From: Amnibacterium sp. CER49
GTDB lineage: Bacteria > Actinomycetota > Actinomycetes > Actinomycetales > Microbacteriaceae
Reading direction: 5' to 3'
DNA: 64,000 bases
Assembly: GCF_029846255.1 (NCBI RefSeq)
Contig: NZ_JARVWQ010000001.1
Coordinates: 1,736,001 to 1,800,000, forward strand
Shown: positions 51,212 to 59,333 of the stretch, piece after piece
Position numbering within the stretch: the stretch's first letter is position 1
Layout of the letters: every line of letters starts with the position of its first letter
The notes under the pieces: generated by a model
The model's database searches: none
Told to the model about the DNA's origin: nothing
Seen by the model: the letters and a program-made list of their open reading frames with translations, nothing else
Translations under genes and position numbers: made by a program

Positions 51212-51874
51212 TCAGTCGGCGCGCGGCAGGACGAGGCCCGACTCGTACGCCATGATCACCGCGTGGACGCGGTCCCGCGCGCCGAGCTTGCCGAACAGGC
51301 GGGACACGTGCGACTTCACCGTCTGCTCCGCGATGAACAGGTCGGTGCCGATCTCCGCGTTGCTCCGTCCTCGCGCCACCAGCGTCAGCACCTCCCGCTC
51401 GCGCGGCGTCAGGGCCCCGAAGTCGGTGGTCGGGGGCCGCACGGCCGGCTCGGAGGCGAACCGTTCGATGAGGCGGCGGGTGACGCTCGGCGCGAGCAGC
51501 GCGTCACCGCGAGCGACGACGCGGACGGCGTCGACGAGGTCGTCCGCGCGCGCGTCCTTCAGCAGGAATCCGCTGGCGCCCGCGCGGAGCGCCTCGAGCA
51601 CGTACTCGTCGATGTCGAAGGTCGTGAGCATCACGATGCGCGCGGTGACGCCCGGGCTCGCGAGGATCGCGCGCGTCGCCGCGATGCCGTCGAGCACGGG
51701 CATGCGGACGTCCATGAGCACGACGTCGGGGCGCTCCGCGAGCGCGAGCGCGACCGCCTGGCCTCCGTCCGCCGCCTCGCCGACCACCTCGAGATCCGGC
51801 TGCGCCGCGAGCAGCGCGACGAAGCCGGCACGCACCATCGCCTGGTCGTCGGCCACGAGCACCCGAACGGTCAT
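51212..51874 (-). CDS. NarL/LuxR-type response regulator (DesR-like context)
   Basis: 220 aa. Receiver domain with acidic pair DD at 9-10, phospho-acceptor Asp55 in LMDVRMPVLDG, Thr in MLTTFD near 83, and Lys in FLLKDA near 105. C-terminal LuxR helix-turn-helix from LTPREREVLTLVARGRSNAEIG near 155. Translationally coupled to the kinase (ATGA overlap at 51871-51874). The pair lies divergent from a fatty-acid desaturase, the arrangement of DesK/DesR, which senses membrane fluidity in Bacillus. That role here is inference from position. Confidence 0.94.
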   Translation of the reverse strand: MTVRVLVADDQAMVRAGFVALLAAQPDLEVVGEAADGGQAVALALAERPDVVLMDVRMPVLDGIAATRAILASPGVTARIVMLTTFDIDEYVLEALRAGASGFLLKDARADDLVDAVRVVARGDALLAPSVTRRLIERFASEPAVRPPTTDFGALTPREREVLTLVARGRSNAEIGTDLFIAEQTVKSHVSRLFGKLGARDRVHAVIMAYESGLVLPRAD

Positions 51875-53181
51875 GCCGGCGTCCCTCCGGGAACGGGGAG
51901 CGGCAGGTCGGCCAGGACCCGGAAGCCGCCGTCGGGCGAGGCCTCCGCCGTCAGCCGGCCGCCGACGCTGATCGCCCGCTCGCGCATGCCGACGAGGCCG
52001 TGGCCCCGGCCTCGCGGTGTGGGCGGCACGAGTCGCGGTGTCGCGCTGGGGCCGTTCTCGACGCGGATCGTCAGGGTGTCGCCGCTCTGCGCGCAGGCCA
52101 CCCGGACCGCGGCGTGCGGCGCGTGCCGGATGGCGTTGCTGAGCGCCTCCTGCACGATGCGGTAGGCGGCGAGACCGACCACGTCCGGGACCGCGGCGGC
52201 GTCGCTGCGGGGCAGCGGCTCGAGCGTCACCGCCATCCCGGCGCGCTCCGCCTGCTGCACGAGGTCGGGGACCCCGGTGATCCCGGGTTGGGGATCCATG
52301 GGCGCGTCGGTGTCGTCGCCGCGGAGCACGGTGAGCAGCCCGCGCATCTCGTCGAGGGCCTGCCGCGAGAGCTCGCCGATCTGCTCGAGCTCGTCGACGG
52401 CCCGCTGGTCGAGGTCCGGGTGCCGGTAGCGGGCCGTCGTCGACTGCACGGTGATGATCGACATGCTGTGGGCGACCACGTCGTGGAGCTCGCGCGCGAT
52501 GCGGGTGCGCTCCTCGGCGAGCACCCGCCGCGCCACCTCGCCCTCGTTCGCGCGCCGCTCGACGAGCAGCTGCGCCCCCATGCGGCTCCACTGGGACAGC
52601 AGCAGGGACAGCAGCATCACGGCCCCGGTGACGCCGCCCGCGATGACGAGGTTCACGGCGACCTCGTCGCCGTCCCCCGGGCGGAGCGCGGCGGCCAGCC
52701 CTGCGGCCGCCGCCATGGCGACGAGCCAGTGACCGAGGCCGAGGAACCAGCGCACGCGCGCGGCGACGACGGCGAGGACCGCCGCCTGCCCCACGAGGAG
52801 CACGATCCACCACGGCCACGCGAGCTCGGTGCGCGCGCTCATCGCGGCGAGGGCGAGCGACGCCGCGGTCGACAGCGGTGCCGCCACGTGCGGCTGCAGC
52901 GCCGCGAGGGGCAGCGAGGCCGCCTGCAGGGCCGTGAGCAGCAGCGCGAGCGCGATCGGCACCCGGTAGGCGCCGGCGGCGAAGGGCAGCTCGGTGAGGG
53001 CCAGCGCGATGGCGGCGAGCAGGAGCAGCGCGAACGCGAGCCGGCGCAGCCGCACGCGCTGCAGAGGCCTGCTCGAGACCGTCTCCTCGAAGGCGCGCTG
53101 GGCGCGGGCGACCGCGCTCACGACGGCGCCGAGCGGCCGACGGCCGCGGACGAGAAGGGGCCGCACGGCACCTGCCGCCAT
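51871..53181 (-). CDS. NarL-family sensor histidine kinase (HisKA_3), possibly DesK-like
   Basis: 436 aa. A cytoplasmic basic N-terminus, then five or six membrane helices (about residues 45-200) with short loops and no large extracellular domain, as expected for a sensor within the membrane. His233 in ARELHDVVAHSMS is the phosphorylated residue of HisKA_3, followed by an HATPase_c domain (AYRIVQEALSNAIRHA near 335; GRGHGLVGMRERA near 400). The ATG at 53181 follows GGAAGGAGG. An upstream start is open but unsupported. Partner regulator follows. Confidence 0.93.
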   Translation of the reverse strand: MAAGAVRPLLVRGRRPLGAVVSAVARAQRAFEETVSSRPLQRVRLRRLAFALLLLAAIALALTELPFAAGAYRVPIALALLLTALQAASLPLAALQPHVAAPLSTAASLALAAMSARTELAWPWWIVLLVGQAAVLAVVAARVRWFLGLGHWLVAMAAAAGLAAALRPGDGDEVAVNLVIAGGVTGAVMLLSLLLSQWSRMGAQLLVERRANEGEVARRVLAEERTRIARELHDVVAHSMSIITVQSTTARYRHPDLDQRAVDELEQIGELSRQALDEMRGLLTVLRGDDTDAPMDPQPGITGVPDLVQQAERAGMAVTLEPLPRSDAAAVPDVVGLAAYRIVQEALSNAIRHAPHAAVRVACAQSGDTLTIRVENGPSATPRLVPPTPRGRGHGLVGMRERAISVGGRLTAEASPDGGFRVLADLPLPVPGGTPA

Positions 53182-53311
53182 CCTGGCCTCCTTCCGGCGA
53201 GCCGAGCGCGGCACCGCGGGCTCCGTCCGGTCGGGTCGACCGCCAGCCCATTCTGCCTCCTGGCGGCCCCCGCCCAGTACCGGGGTAGGGGGAGAGAAGC
53301 GCTCCCAGGAG

Positions 53312-53330
53312 GGACGCGGCCGACGCGTCC
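53312..53330. promoter_or_regulatory. Inverted repeat upstream of the desaturase promoter
   Basis: GGACGCG-N5-CGCGTCC is a perfect 7-bp inverted repeat. It ends 6 nt before the TAGCGT -10 box, so it overlaps the -35/-20 region. It could be the operator of the neighbouring response regulator. Confidence 0.55.
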
Positions 53331-53336
53331 GCTCCG

Positions 53337-53342
53337 TAGCGT
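53337..53342 (+). promoter_or_regulatory. -10 box for the leaderless desaturase transcript
   Basis: TAGCGT is followed by exactly 6 nt and then the ATG at 53349. No ribosome binding site is present. Confidence 0.55.
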
Positions 53343-53348
53343 TCGATC

Positions 53349-54458
53349 ATGACCACGACTGTCGACGCACCGGGCGTGCGCACCACCCGGCCCCGAACGC
53401 GTCCGGTCGGGGAAGCGCGCTCGCTGCACGCGAGCGACTACACCGCGCTCGCGAAGCAGGTGAAGGAGGCCGGCCTGCTGCGGCGGCGCCCCGGCTCCTA
53501 CCTCACGCGCGGGATCGTGCTCACCGCGCTGCTCGCCGGGGGGTTCGTGCTGCTCGCGACCCTGGGGCGCACCTGGTGGCAGCTCCTCGTGGCCGTCTAC
53601 TTCGCGGTGGTGTTCACGCAGATCGCGTTCCTCGCGCACGACAGCGCGCACAAGCAGATCTTCACCTCGGGACGGGTCGGCGAGGCGTTCTCCCGCATCA
53701 TCGGCAACCTCGGCATCGGCCTCAGCTACGGCTGGTGGATGAACAAGCACAGCCGGCACCACGCGAACCCCAACACGATCGGCCGCGACGACGACATCGT
53801 GCCGGGCGCGATCGTGTTCGTCACGGAGGAGGCGCCGAAGCGGCGCGGCCTGCGGCGCTGGCTCACGGCCCACCAGGGGTGGTACTTCGTGCCGATCCTC
53901 GCCCTCTCGGGGCTCGACCTGCACATCAACGCGGTCAAGGCGATCGTCACGGGCGAGCACGTCGAGCACCGCTTCACGGAGGCGGCCCTGATCGCGATCC
54001 GGCTGCTCGGCTTCCCGCTGGTCGTCGTGCTGCTGCTCGGTCCGGGTCTCGGCGCCGCGTTCATGGCTGTGCAGCTCGCCGCCTTCGGCCTCTACATGGG
54101 CGGCACCTTCTCGCTGAACCACACCGGTATGCGCGTGATCGAGCGCGGTGAGAAGGTCGACTACTTCCGCCGGCAGGTGCTCACCTCGCGCAACATCTCG
54201 GGCGGGCGCCTCATGGAGCACGTCATGGGCGGGCTCAACCTGCAGATCGAGCACCACCTCTTCCCGAACATGCCGAGCGCGAACCTGCGTCGGGTCCGTC
54301 CCCTCGTCCGGCAGCACTGCCTCGACCTCGGCGTGCCCTACGAGGAGAACGACGTGCTCACCGCCGGCGGCATCGTGATCCGGCACCTGCACCGCGTCGG
54401 GATCCGCGCGGCCGATCCGTTCGACTGCCCGGCCGCTCAGGCGTTCCGCACCGCCTGA
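53349..54458 (+). CDS. Membrane fatty-acid desaturase
   Basis: 369 aa di-iron desaturase with four main helices. Histidine boxes: HDSAH at 97-101, HSRHH at 134-138 and QIEHH at 299-303. The last box with Gln is typical of acyl-lipid or front-end type enzymes. Introduces double bonds into membrane acyl chains, changing fluidity. Divergent from the two-component pair with 167 bp between. The leaderless-type promoter carries an inverted repeat. Substrate position cannot be told from the sequence. Confidence 0.92.
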   Translation: MTTTVDAPGVRTTRPRTRPVGEARSLHASDYTALAKQVKEAGLLRRRPGSYLTRGIVLTALLAGGFVLLATLGRTWWQLLVAVYFAVVFTQIAFLAHDSAHKQIFTSGRVGEAFSRIIGNLGIGLSYGWWMNKHSRHHANPNTIGRDDDIVPGAIVFVTEEAPKRRGLRRWLTAHQGWYFVPILALSGLDLHINAVKAIVTGEHVEHRFTEAALIAIRLLGFPLVVVLLLGPGLGAAFMAVQLAAFGLYMGGTFSLNHTGMRVIERGEKVDYFRRQVLTSRNISGGRLMEHVMGGLNLQIEHHLFPNMPSANLRRVRPLVRQHCLDLGVPYEENDVLTAGGIVIRHLHRVGIRAADPFDCPAAQAFRTA

Positions 54459-54474
54459 GCCCGCCCGTTCGCGC

Positions 54475-55284
54475 CTACGGCGCCGAGGGCGCCGGCCGCG
54501 GCCGCACCGTGAGGGACTGCTCGGCCCGGCCGACCGGTCCCGCCACGTCGTGGAGCACGCTGCTCGTCACCCCGAGCCCGGTCGAGCCGAAGGTGACGGT
54601 GGTGTCGAGGCCCACCCAGGGCGCCCGCGGCGTGCGCAGCAGGTGGATCGTGAGGTCGACGTTCGGGAACAGCCAGCGTGCCGGGTCCTCGCGCACGGCG
54701 ATGCCGTTCGCGGTGTCGACGAGCGCCAGGTAGGTCGCGACGTCGCTCACCTCCTCGTCGGCGACGAGGCCGACCGTCGAGGCGAGCCACGCGGTGGTGC
54801 GGCCGGGCGCGGGCGGTGCGACCGGCCGGAAGTCGAGCGAGGCGACGTAGCCACCGCCCCAGACCGCGTCGAAGGGTCTGCGGTCGAGCTCGCCGGGCGG
54901 CGGCAGCAGCGGCCGGACCGGTTCGGCGACGGCCGCGGTGTCGGCCGCCGCGAGGTACCAGGCGCGGGCGCGCACCGCCGCGCGGCCGTGCAGCCGCAGA
55001 GTCGCCTCGGCGAGCTCGATCGTGCGGCCGCTGCGGACGGTCTCGACCTCGACCTCGAGGGAGCCGACGTCGAGCCGGCCGAGGATGTCGAACGAGATCC
55101 GGGCGAGCAGCAGCCCGGCGGGACGCGGGTGCTGCTCGATCGCATGCGTGAGCAGGCCCGCCAGCGGGCTGAAGTGCAGCTCGTTCTCGTTCCACGCGCC
55201 GCCGACGTGCTCGGAGGGGACGAAGCGGTTCGGACCGGTGCGGGCGAAGTAGGCCTCGGCGCGGGGAGCGGACATCGTCGTCAT
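54475..55284 (-). CDS. Acyl-CoA thioesterase-like (hotdog fold) protein
   Basis: 269 aa with two predicted hotdog halves. First half with AWNENELHFSPLAGLLTHAIEQH near residue 30, where Asn/Glu at the start and H match acyl-CoA thioesterase-like proteins. The second half ends with PWVGLDTTVTFGSTGLGVTSSVLHD, the standard C-terminal strand-turn. Would hydrolyse acyl-CoA, consistent with the adjacent desaturase but not proven. The ATG at 55284 or 55275 is chosen. The first has MTTM in frame, and no strong site decides between them. Confidence 0.8.
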   Translation of the reverse strand: MTTMSAPRAEAYFARTGPNRFVPSEHVGGAWNENELHFSPLAGLLTHAIEQHPRPAGLLLARISFDILGRLDVGSLEVEVETVRSGRTIELAEATLRLHGRAAVRARAWYLAAADTAAVAEPVRPLLPPPGELDRRPFDAVWGGGYVASLDFRPVAPPAPGRTTAWLASTVGLVADEEVSDVATYLALVDTANGIAVREDPARWLFPNVDLTIHLLRTPRAPWVGLDTTVTFGSTGLGVTSSVLHDVAGPVGRAEQSLTVRPRPAPSAP

Positions 55285-55329
55285 TCTCGTGGGCGGCGCG
55301 CTGCGGTTCCGCTGATGCACGAGGCTGCG

Positions 55330-55356
55330 CGGAGCGCGCGGAGCGCGCGGAGCGCG
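55330..55356. repeat. Three perfect 9-bp tandem repeats upstream of the thioesterase gene
   Basis: CGGAGCGCG is repeated three times in the intergenic region between the minus-strand thioesterase-like gene and the small plus-strand gene. It is probably neutral repeat expansion. Confidence 0.8.
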
Positions 55357-55476
55357 ACGGGGCGGGGCGCGTTCCAGCCGTCGTCCCGCGGACGGCGTCC
55401 ACGCGTCGCTTCCTCATCGACGGCTCATCGACCCGCCACAGCGACCCCCTGCACGCTGCAGGCGGGAGGGACAGGG

Positions 55477-55668
55477 ATGACGAGGATCGCGGCGCGCAGC
55501 AGGATCGGGCGGGCGCTCACCACCGGTGCGATCGTGGCCGGCATCGTGATCGCGTCGATCGTCGGGCTCGACGGCTGGGCCGACCGGGTGGCGACGCACG
55601 ACGTGGCGGCCGCGGTGTCCGCGGTCAGTCAGGGGCAGGCACCGCTGCGGCCCGCACCGCCCCGCTGA
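55477..55668 (+). CDS. Small single-helix membrane protein
   Basis: 63 aa. A basic start (TRIAARSRIGRALT) precedes one helix (GAIVAGIVIASIVGL, about residues 17-32) and a polar tail (WADRVATHDVAAAVSAVSQGQ). The ATG follows GGGAGGGAC at suitable distance. No family recognised. The last residues are encoded by the left arm of the terminator hairpin. Confidence 0.55.
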   Translation: MTRIAARSRIGRALTTGAIVAGIVIASIVGLDGWADRVATHDVAAAVSAVSQGQAPLRPAPPR

Positions 55669-55688
55669 GGACGGTGCGGGCCGCAGCG
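55643..55688. terminator. 17-bp bidirectional terminator shared by two small genes
   Basis: Perfect 17-bp arms (55643-55659 / 55672-55688) with a 12-nt loop that contains the TGA of the plus-strand gene. It ends 5 nt before the stop of the convergent small gene at 55694. Confidence 0.85.
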
Positions 55689-55693
55689 AGGGG

Positions 55694-55876
55694 CTACTGC
55701 CCGATGCGGTCGTCGGCCGCCTGCTCCGCCTTGTCGACCTGGCCGTCGAACTTGCCGCCGGTGCGGTCGTCGACCGCGTCGCCGGCCTTCTGCAGCGCGT
55801 CGTCGCTCAGCTGCTCGCCCTTGTCGGACTGCAGGAAGTCGTTCGCCTTCCCGCCGAGGTCACCGAAGTCGGCCAT
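55694..55876 (-). CDS. MT0933-like (Rv0909-type) small protein
   Basis: 60 aa, highly charged and helical. The run QLSDDALQKAGDAVDDRTGG...DGQVDKAEQAADDRIGQ has the D-x-K/R-TGGKF and DKAEQAADD pattern of the family labelled MT0933-like antitoxin. In mycobacteria that label comes from a locus with a toxin beside it. Here no toxin gene is adjacent. Its function as antitoxin is therefore doubtful, and a general stress-type protein is as likely. The ATG follows GGAAGGGG. Confidence 0.75.
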   Translation of the reverse strand: MADFGDLGGKANDFLQSDKGEQLSDDALQKAGDAVDDRTGGKFDGQVDKAEQAADDRIGQ

Positions 55877-55978
55877 GGGGATCCCCTTCCGTTCGCGGCG
55901 GCCCGGCTCGTGCCGGACCCCGTCGGGCAGTCTCGGCGACCCGCGTGAGCGTGCGGTGGGCGTCCGGTGTGCGGCACC

Positions 55979-57199
55979 TCACGCGCTCGCGCGCCGCTCG
56001 CGGAGGGTCAGGCCGCCGAACACCACGAGCACGAGCGCGGCGGCGACCGCCCCGACGACGAGCGGCGCGAGGTCGCCGAGCGGACCGCCGAGCGCCACGG
56101 CGGTGATGCCGGTGCCGATCGTGGTGCCGACGTTGAACGCCGACGGGGTGATGCCGATGGCGATCGTGGGCGCCGACCCGGCGAAGCGGATGACGGCGGC
56201 GATCAGGATCGAGTTCGCCGACAGGCCAGTGAGGCCGAGCAGCGCGAAGAGCGCCACCGTCGGGATCGGCAGCGTCGAGCACGCCGCGAGCGCGAGCACC
56301 GTGAGGAGGGTGATCGCGGCCGTGCCGAGCATCGTGGTGGCCGGTCGCGTGTCACCGAGGTGACCGGCGACGAGCGAGCCGACCAGCGCGCCGATTCCGA
56401 AGACGACGAGCACGCCGGGCACCGCGACCTCGGGGAGGCCCGTGCGGTCGGTGAGCAGCGGCGAGATGTAGCTGAACACCGAGAGCACCCCGCCGGTGAC
56501 GAGCCCGCAGGTCGCGAGCACGAGCCAGAGCCGGCCGGAGCGCAGGGCGCGCAGCTCGGGTCCGAGCCGCGGCGCCTCGCGCGACGCGTGCCCTGCCGGC
56601 ACGACCCGCAGCACCGCGATCACGGCGACCGCGGCGAGCGCCGCGAGGGCCCAGAACGGCCCCCGCCAGCCGATCAGCTGCCCCGCGAAGGAGCCGAGCG
56701 GCACGCCGACGACGTTCGCCAGCATGCCGCCCGCCTGCACGACGCCGATCGCCCGCGTGCCGGAGCCCTCGGGCGCCGTGTCCGCCGCGACGAGCGAGGC
56801 GACCGCCCAGAACGCGCCCGTGGCGACGGCGGTGAGGAAGCGCGCGGCGAGCAGCACCCAGAACACCCCGGTCAGGGCGGCGAGCACATGCCCGACGGCG
56901 TAGACCGCGAGGGCGACGGCGAGCGTCGTGCGCCGGGGGAGCCGCAGCGTCAGCAGCACCATCAGCGGCGTGCCGAGCACCATGCCGAGGGCGAACACCG
57001 TGATGGAGAGCCCCGCCTGGGCGATCCCGACCGAGAAGTCGCGAGCGACCTCGGGCAGCAGCCCGGCGACGACGAACTCGCTCGTGCCCATGAGGAACGT
57101 GCCGGCGGCGAGCACCCAGGTCGCTGCGGGGAGCCGCTCCCGTCGGCCTTCCGCTGCCGCCACCACGGCCCCTGGTCGCTGTCGAGTCGGCTGCCGCAC
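55979..57199 (-). CDS. MFS transporter, DHA1-like (AraJ/Bcr type)
   Basis: 406 aa, 12 helices. TFLMGTSEFVVAGLLPEVARDFSVGIAQAG near residue 32 is the characteristic DHA1 opening of the AraJ/PbuE/CmlA-like group, with motif A-like LRLPRRTTL near 85. Drug or sugar efflux are family roles. Substrate unknown. GTG start with no clear ribosome binding site. The convergent neighbour ends at 55694, and the other neighbour is divergent in transcription order. Confidence 0.88.
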   Translation of the reverse strand: MRQPTRQRPGAVVAAAEGRRERLPAATWVLAAGTFLMGTSEFVVAGLLPEVARDFSVGIAQAGLSITVFALGMVLGTPLMVLLTLRLPRRTTLAVALAVYAVGHVLAALTGVFWVLLAARFLTAVATGAFWAVASLVAADTAPEGSGTRAIGVVQAGGMLANVVGVPLGSFAGQLIGWRGPFWALAALAAVAVIAVLRVVPAGHASREAPRLGPELRALRSGRLWLVLATCGLVTGGVLSVFSYISPLLTDRTGLPEVAVPGVLVVFGIGALVGSLVAGHLGDTRPATTMLGTAAITLLTVLALAACSTLPIPTVALFALLGLTGLSANSILIAAVIRFAGSAPTIAIGITPSAFNVGTTIGTGITAVALGGPLGDLAPLVVGAVAAALVLVVFGGLTLRERRASA

Positions 57200-57364
57200 C
57201 CCACCAGGGTGTCATCCGCGCTCTGGAGGTCGGGTCCGCACGAGGCGGGGCGGACGCCGTGCCGCGGTCGTCAGGCCGGTTGCGGCACGGGGCTCCGCCC
57301 GGCGCGGCTCGAGCCCGCGAGGTGCTGCCCGGACGCCGCCGCGCTCCTCCGCTGACGGCAGCGG

Positions 57365-58096
57365 CTAGGCGAACCAGCCCTGCTCGGGCTTGTGGATCGC
57401 GGTCTGGCCGCGCCGCGGCTGCCGGGGCGCCGCCCAGCGGACGCCGTTCGCGAGCACCTGGCGGATCTCCGGCTGGTGGTAGACGGGGTACTCCTGGTCG
57501 CCGGGGGAGAAGTAGAAGATGCGTCCGAGCGCGCGGGTGTACGTGACGCCCGAGCGGAACACCTCGCCTCCCGTGAAGCTCGAGACGAAGATCAGCTCGT
57601 CGGGCACCGGGATGTCGAACGGCTCGCCGTACATCTCCTGCCGCGGGACCACGATCGGGTCGGGCACGCCCGCGGCGATCGGGTGCGTGTGGTCGATCGT
57701 CCAGACGAGCTCGCGCTCGCCGTCGTTGCGCCAGAGCAGCGAGTTCGTCGTGCCGGTGAGGCGCTGGAAGATCTTCGAGTAGTGCCCGGAGTGCAGCACG
57801 AGCAGCCCCATGCCGGCGAGCACGTGCCGGTGGACGCGGTCGACGACCTCGTCGGCGACCTGATCGTGCGCGATGTGGCCCCACCAGAGCAGCACGTCGG
57901 TGTCGTCGAGCACCTCCTCGGTCAAGCCGTGCTCGGGGTCCTGCAGCACCGCCGTGCGCACGACGTCGTCGGATGCGCCGAAGTGCTCCCGCAGTCCCTC
58001 GGCGATGGCGCTGTGGATGCCGTCGGGGTAGTTGCCGCGGACGATCTCGTCGCCACGGGTCTCGTGGACGTGCTCGTTCCAGACCGTGATCCTCAC
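57365..58096 (-). CDS. ThuA-like (trehalose utilisation) domain protein
   Basis: 243 aa. A glutamine-amidotransferase-like ThuA fold: [10 protein letters not shown] at the start, [12 protein letters not shown] near residue 70, [18 protein letters not shown] near 98, and [21 protein letters not shown] near 215. The family is associated with trehalose and glycoside metabolism, and no reaction is proven. GTG at 58096 overlaps the stop of the Gfo/Idh gene by 4 bp, and its C-terminus ends HKPEQGWFA. Co-occurrence with a Gfo/Idh/MocA enzyme is typical of sugar catabolic clusters. Confidence 0.86.
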   Translation of the reverse strand: MRITVWNEHVHETRGDEIVRGNYPDGIHSAIAEGLREHFGASDDVVRTAVLQDPEHGLTEEVLDDTDVLLWWGHIAHDQVADEVVDRVHRHVLAGMGLLVLHSGHYSKIFQRLTGTTNSLLWRNDGERELVWTIDHTHPIAAGVPDPIVVPRQEMYGEPFDIPVPDELIFVSSFTGGEVFRSGVTYTRALGRIFYFSPGDQEYPVYHQPEIRQVLANGVRWAAPRQPRRGQTAIHKPEQGWFA

Positions 58097-59184
58097 GGGA
58101 CCTCGACCTCCCGGTGCTCGGCGGCGGACTGGTAGACGGCGTCGATCACGCGGCTGCGGTGCAGGGCGTAGTCGCCGTACGCGTCCGCCCACTCGCCGGA
58201 GCGGACGGTCGCCACGAACTCCTCGATGACGGCGAGGTGGTGGCCCGCCGGCACGTGCACCTCGGGCGCCGTCACCGCGGGCGCGCCCGCGACGTCGGAG
58301 TAGAGGCGCACCGTGTCGTCGGTGGCGTAGTTCCGCACGAAGAGGCGGGCGCCGCCGGTGGCGCCGAGCAGCTCGACGGCGATGTCCTCCTCGTCCGCGG
58401 AGTAGCTCGCCCACGACGTCTCGAGGTGGATGCTGCCGCCGGTGTCGAGGCGCAGCAGGGCACTCGCGAAGTCCTCGACCTCGAAGGTGCGGGTGCCGCC
58501 GGTCGTGGTCGAGCCCGAGCGGCCGCCGCGTCCGGCACGGCCGAGCTCCTCGTAGGCCACGGCGCTGACGCTCGTGACCCGGGGCTCGTCCATGAGGTGC
58601 AGGGCGATGTCGAGCATGTGCGGACCGAGGTCGACCATCGGGCCGCCGCCCGCCATCTGCCGGTTCGTGAACCAGGATCCGAGGCCGGGGATGCCGGCGC
58701 GGCGCCGCCAGCTCGACCGCGCGTGGTAGATCCGGCCGATGTCGTGCTCGTCCAGGTAGCGCCGGATGTACTGCACGTCGGCCCGCCGCCGGTGGTTGAA
58801 GGCGATCTCGAGCACCCGGTTCGCCGTGCGGGCCGCGTCGACCATCTCCTGCGCGAGCGCGCCGGTCGGGGCGAGCGGCTTCTCGCAGAAGACGTGCTTG
58901 CCGCTGCCGAGCGCGGCGAGCGCGATGGGGTGGTGCAGGTGGTTCGGCACGCCGATGCTCACGACGTCGAGGTCGTCGCGGGCGACGAGGTCCTCCCAGT
59001 CGTGGTACCGGTTCGGCACCCCGCGGCTCTCCGCGAGCTCGTCGAGCCGCGGCTGCTCCTGCCCGGCGAGCGCGACCACCTCGACGCCCGGCAGCGACGA
59101 GAACGCGTCGAGGGCGGTGGTGCCGGCGAAGCCGAGGCCGACGACCCCGACACGGAGCGGTTGCGGGGTTCGTTCGAGGGCCAC
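58093..59184 (-). CDS. Gfo/Idh/MocA family oxidoreductase
   Basis: 363 aa. N-terminal Rossmann fold with [10 protein letters not shown] near residue 15, the [30 protein letters not shown] segment (Glu-Lys-Pro motif) near 80-105, and a C-terminal substrate domain with [16 protein letters not shown] (Asp and His pair) near 185. Oxidises sugars or inositols with NAD(P). The GTG at 59184 is preferred because AAGGAG precedes it. The frame continues further upstream without homology. First gene of a two-gene operon with ThuA. Confidence 0.92.
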   Translation of the reverse strand: MALERTPQPLRVGVVGLGFAGTTALDAFSSLPGVEVVALAGQEQPRLDELAESRGVPNRYHDWEDLVARDDLDVVSIGVPNHLHHPIALAALGSGKHVFCEKPLAPTGALAQEMVDAARTANRVLEIAFNHRRRADVQYIRRYLDEHDIGRIYHARSSWRRRAGIPGLGSWFTNRQMAGGGPMVDLGPHMLDIALHLMDEPRVTSVSAVAYEELGRAGRGGRSGSTTTGGTRTFEVEDFASALLRLDTGGSIHLETSWASYSADEEDIAVELLGATGGARLFVRNYATDDTVRLYSDVAGAPAVTAPEVHVPAGHHLAVIEEFVATVRSGEWADAYGDYALHRSRVIDAVYQSAAEHREVEVP

Positions 59185-59333
59185 TGCTGCTCCTTCTGGG
59201 ATCGGGCGCACGACGCTCGACGCTAGGGGTGCGCTCCTGAGCGGGCGCTCACCGCGGGGCCATCCCGCTGTGGGAGCCTGCTGACGGGCGGGCGCACCGG
59301 CGCGGCCGCGCGGAGGCGGAAGGGCGTGCGACC

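Noticed and set aside
55694-55876. Toxin-antitoxin module
   Set aside because: Only a member of the MT0933-like family is present. No toxin lies on either side.
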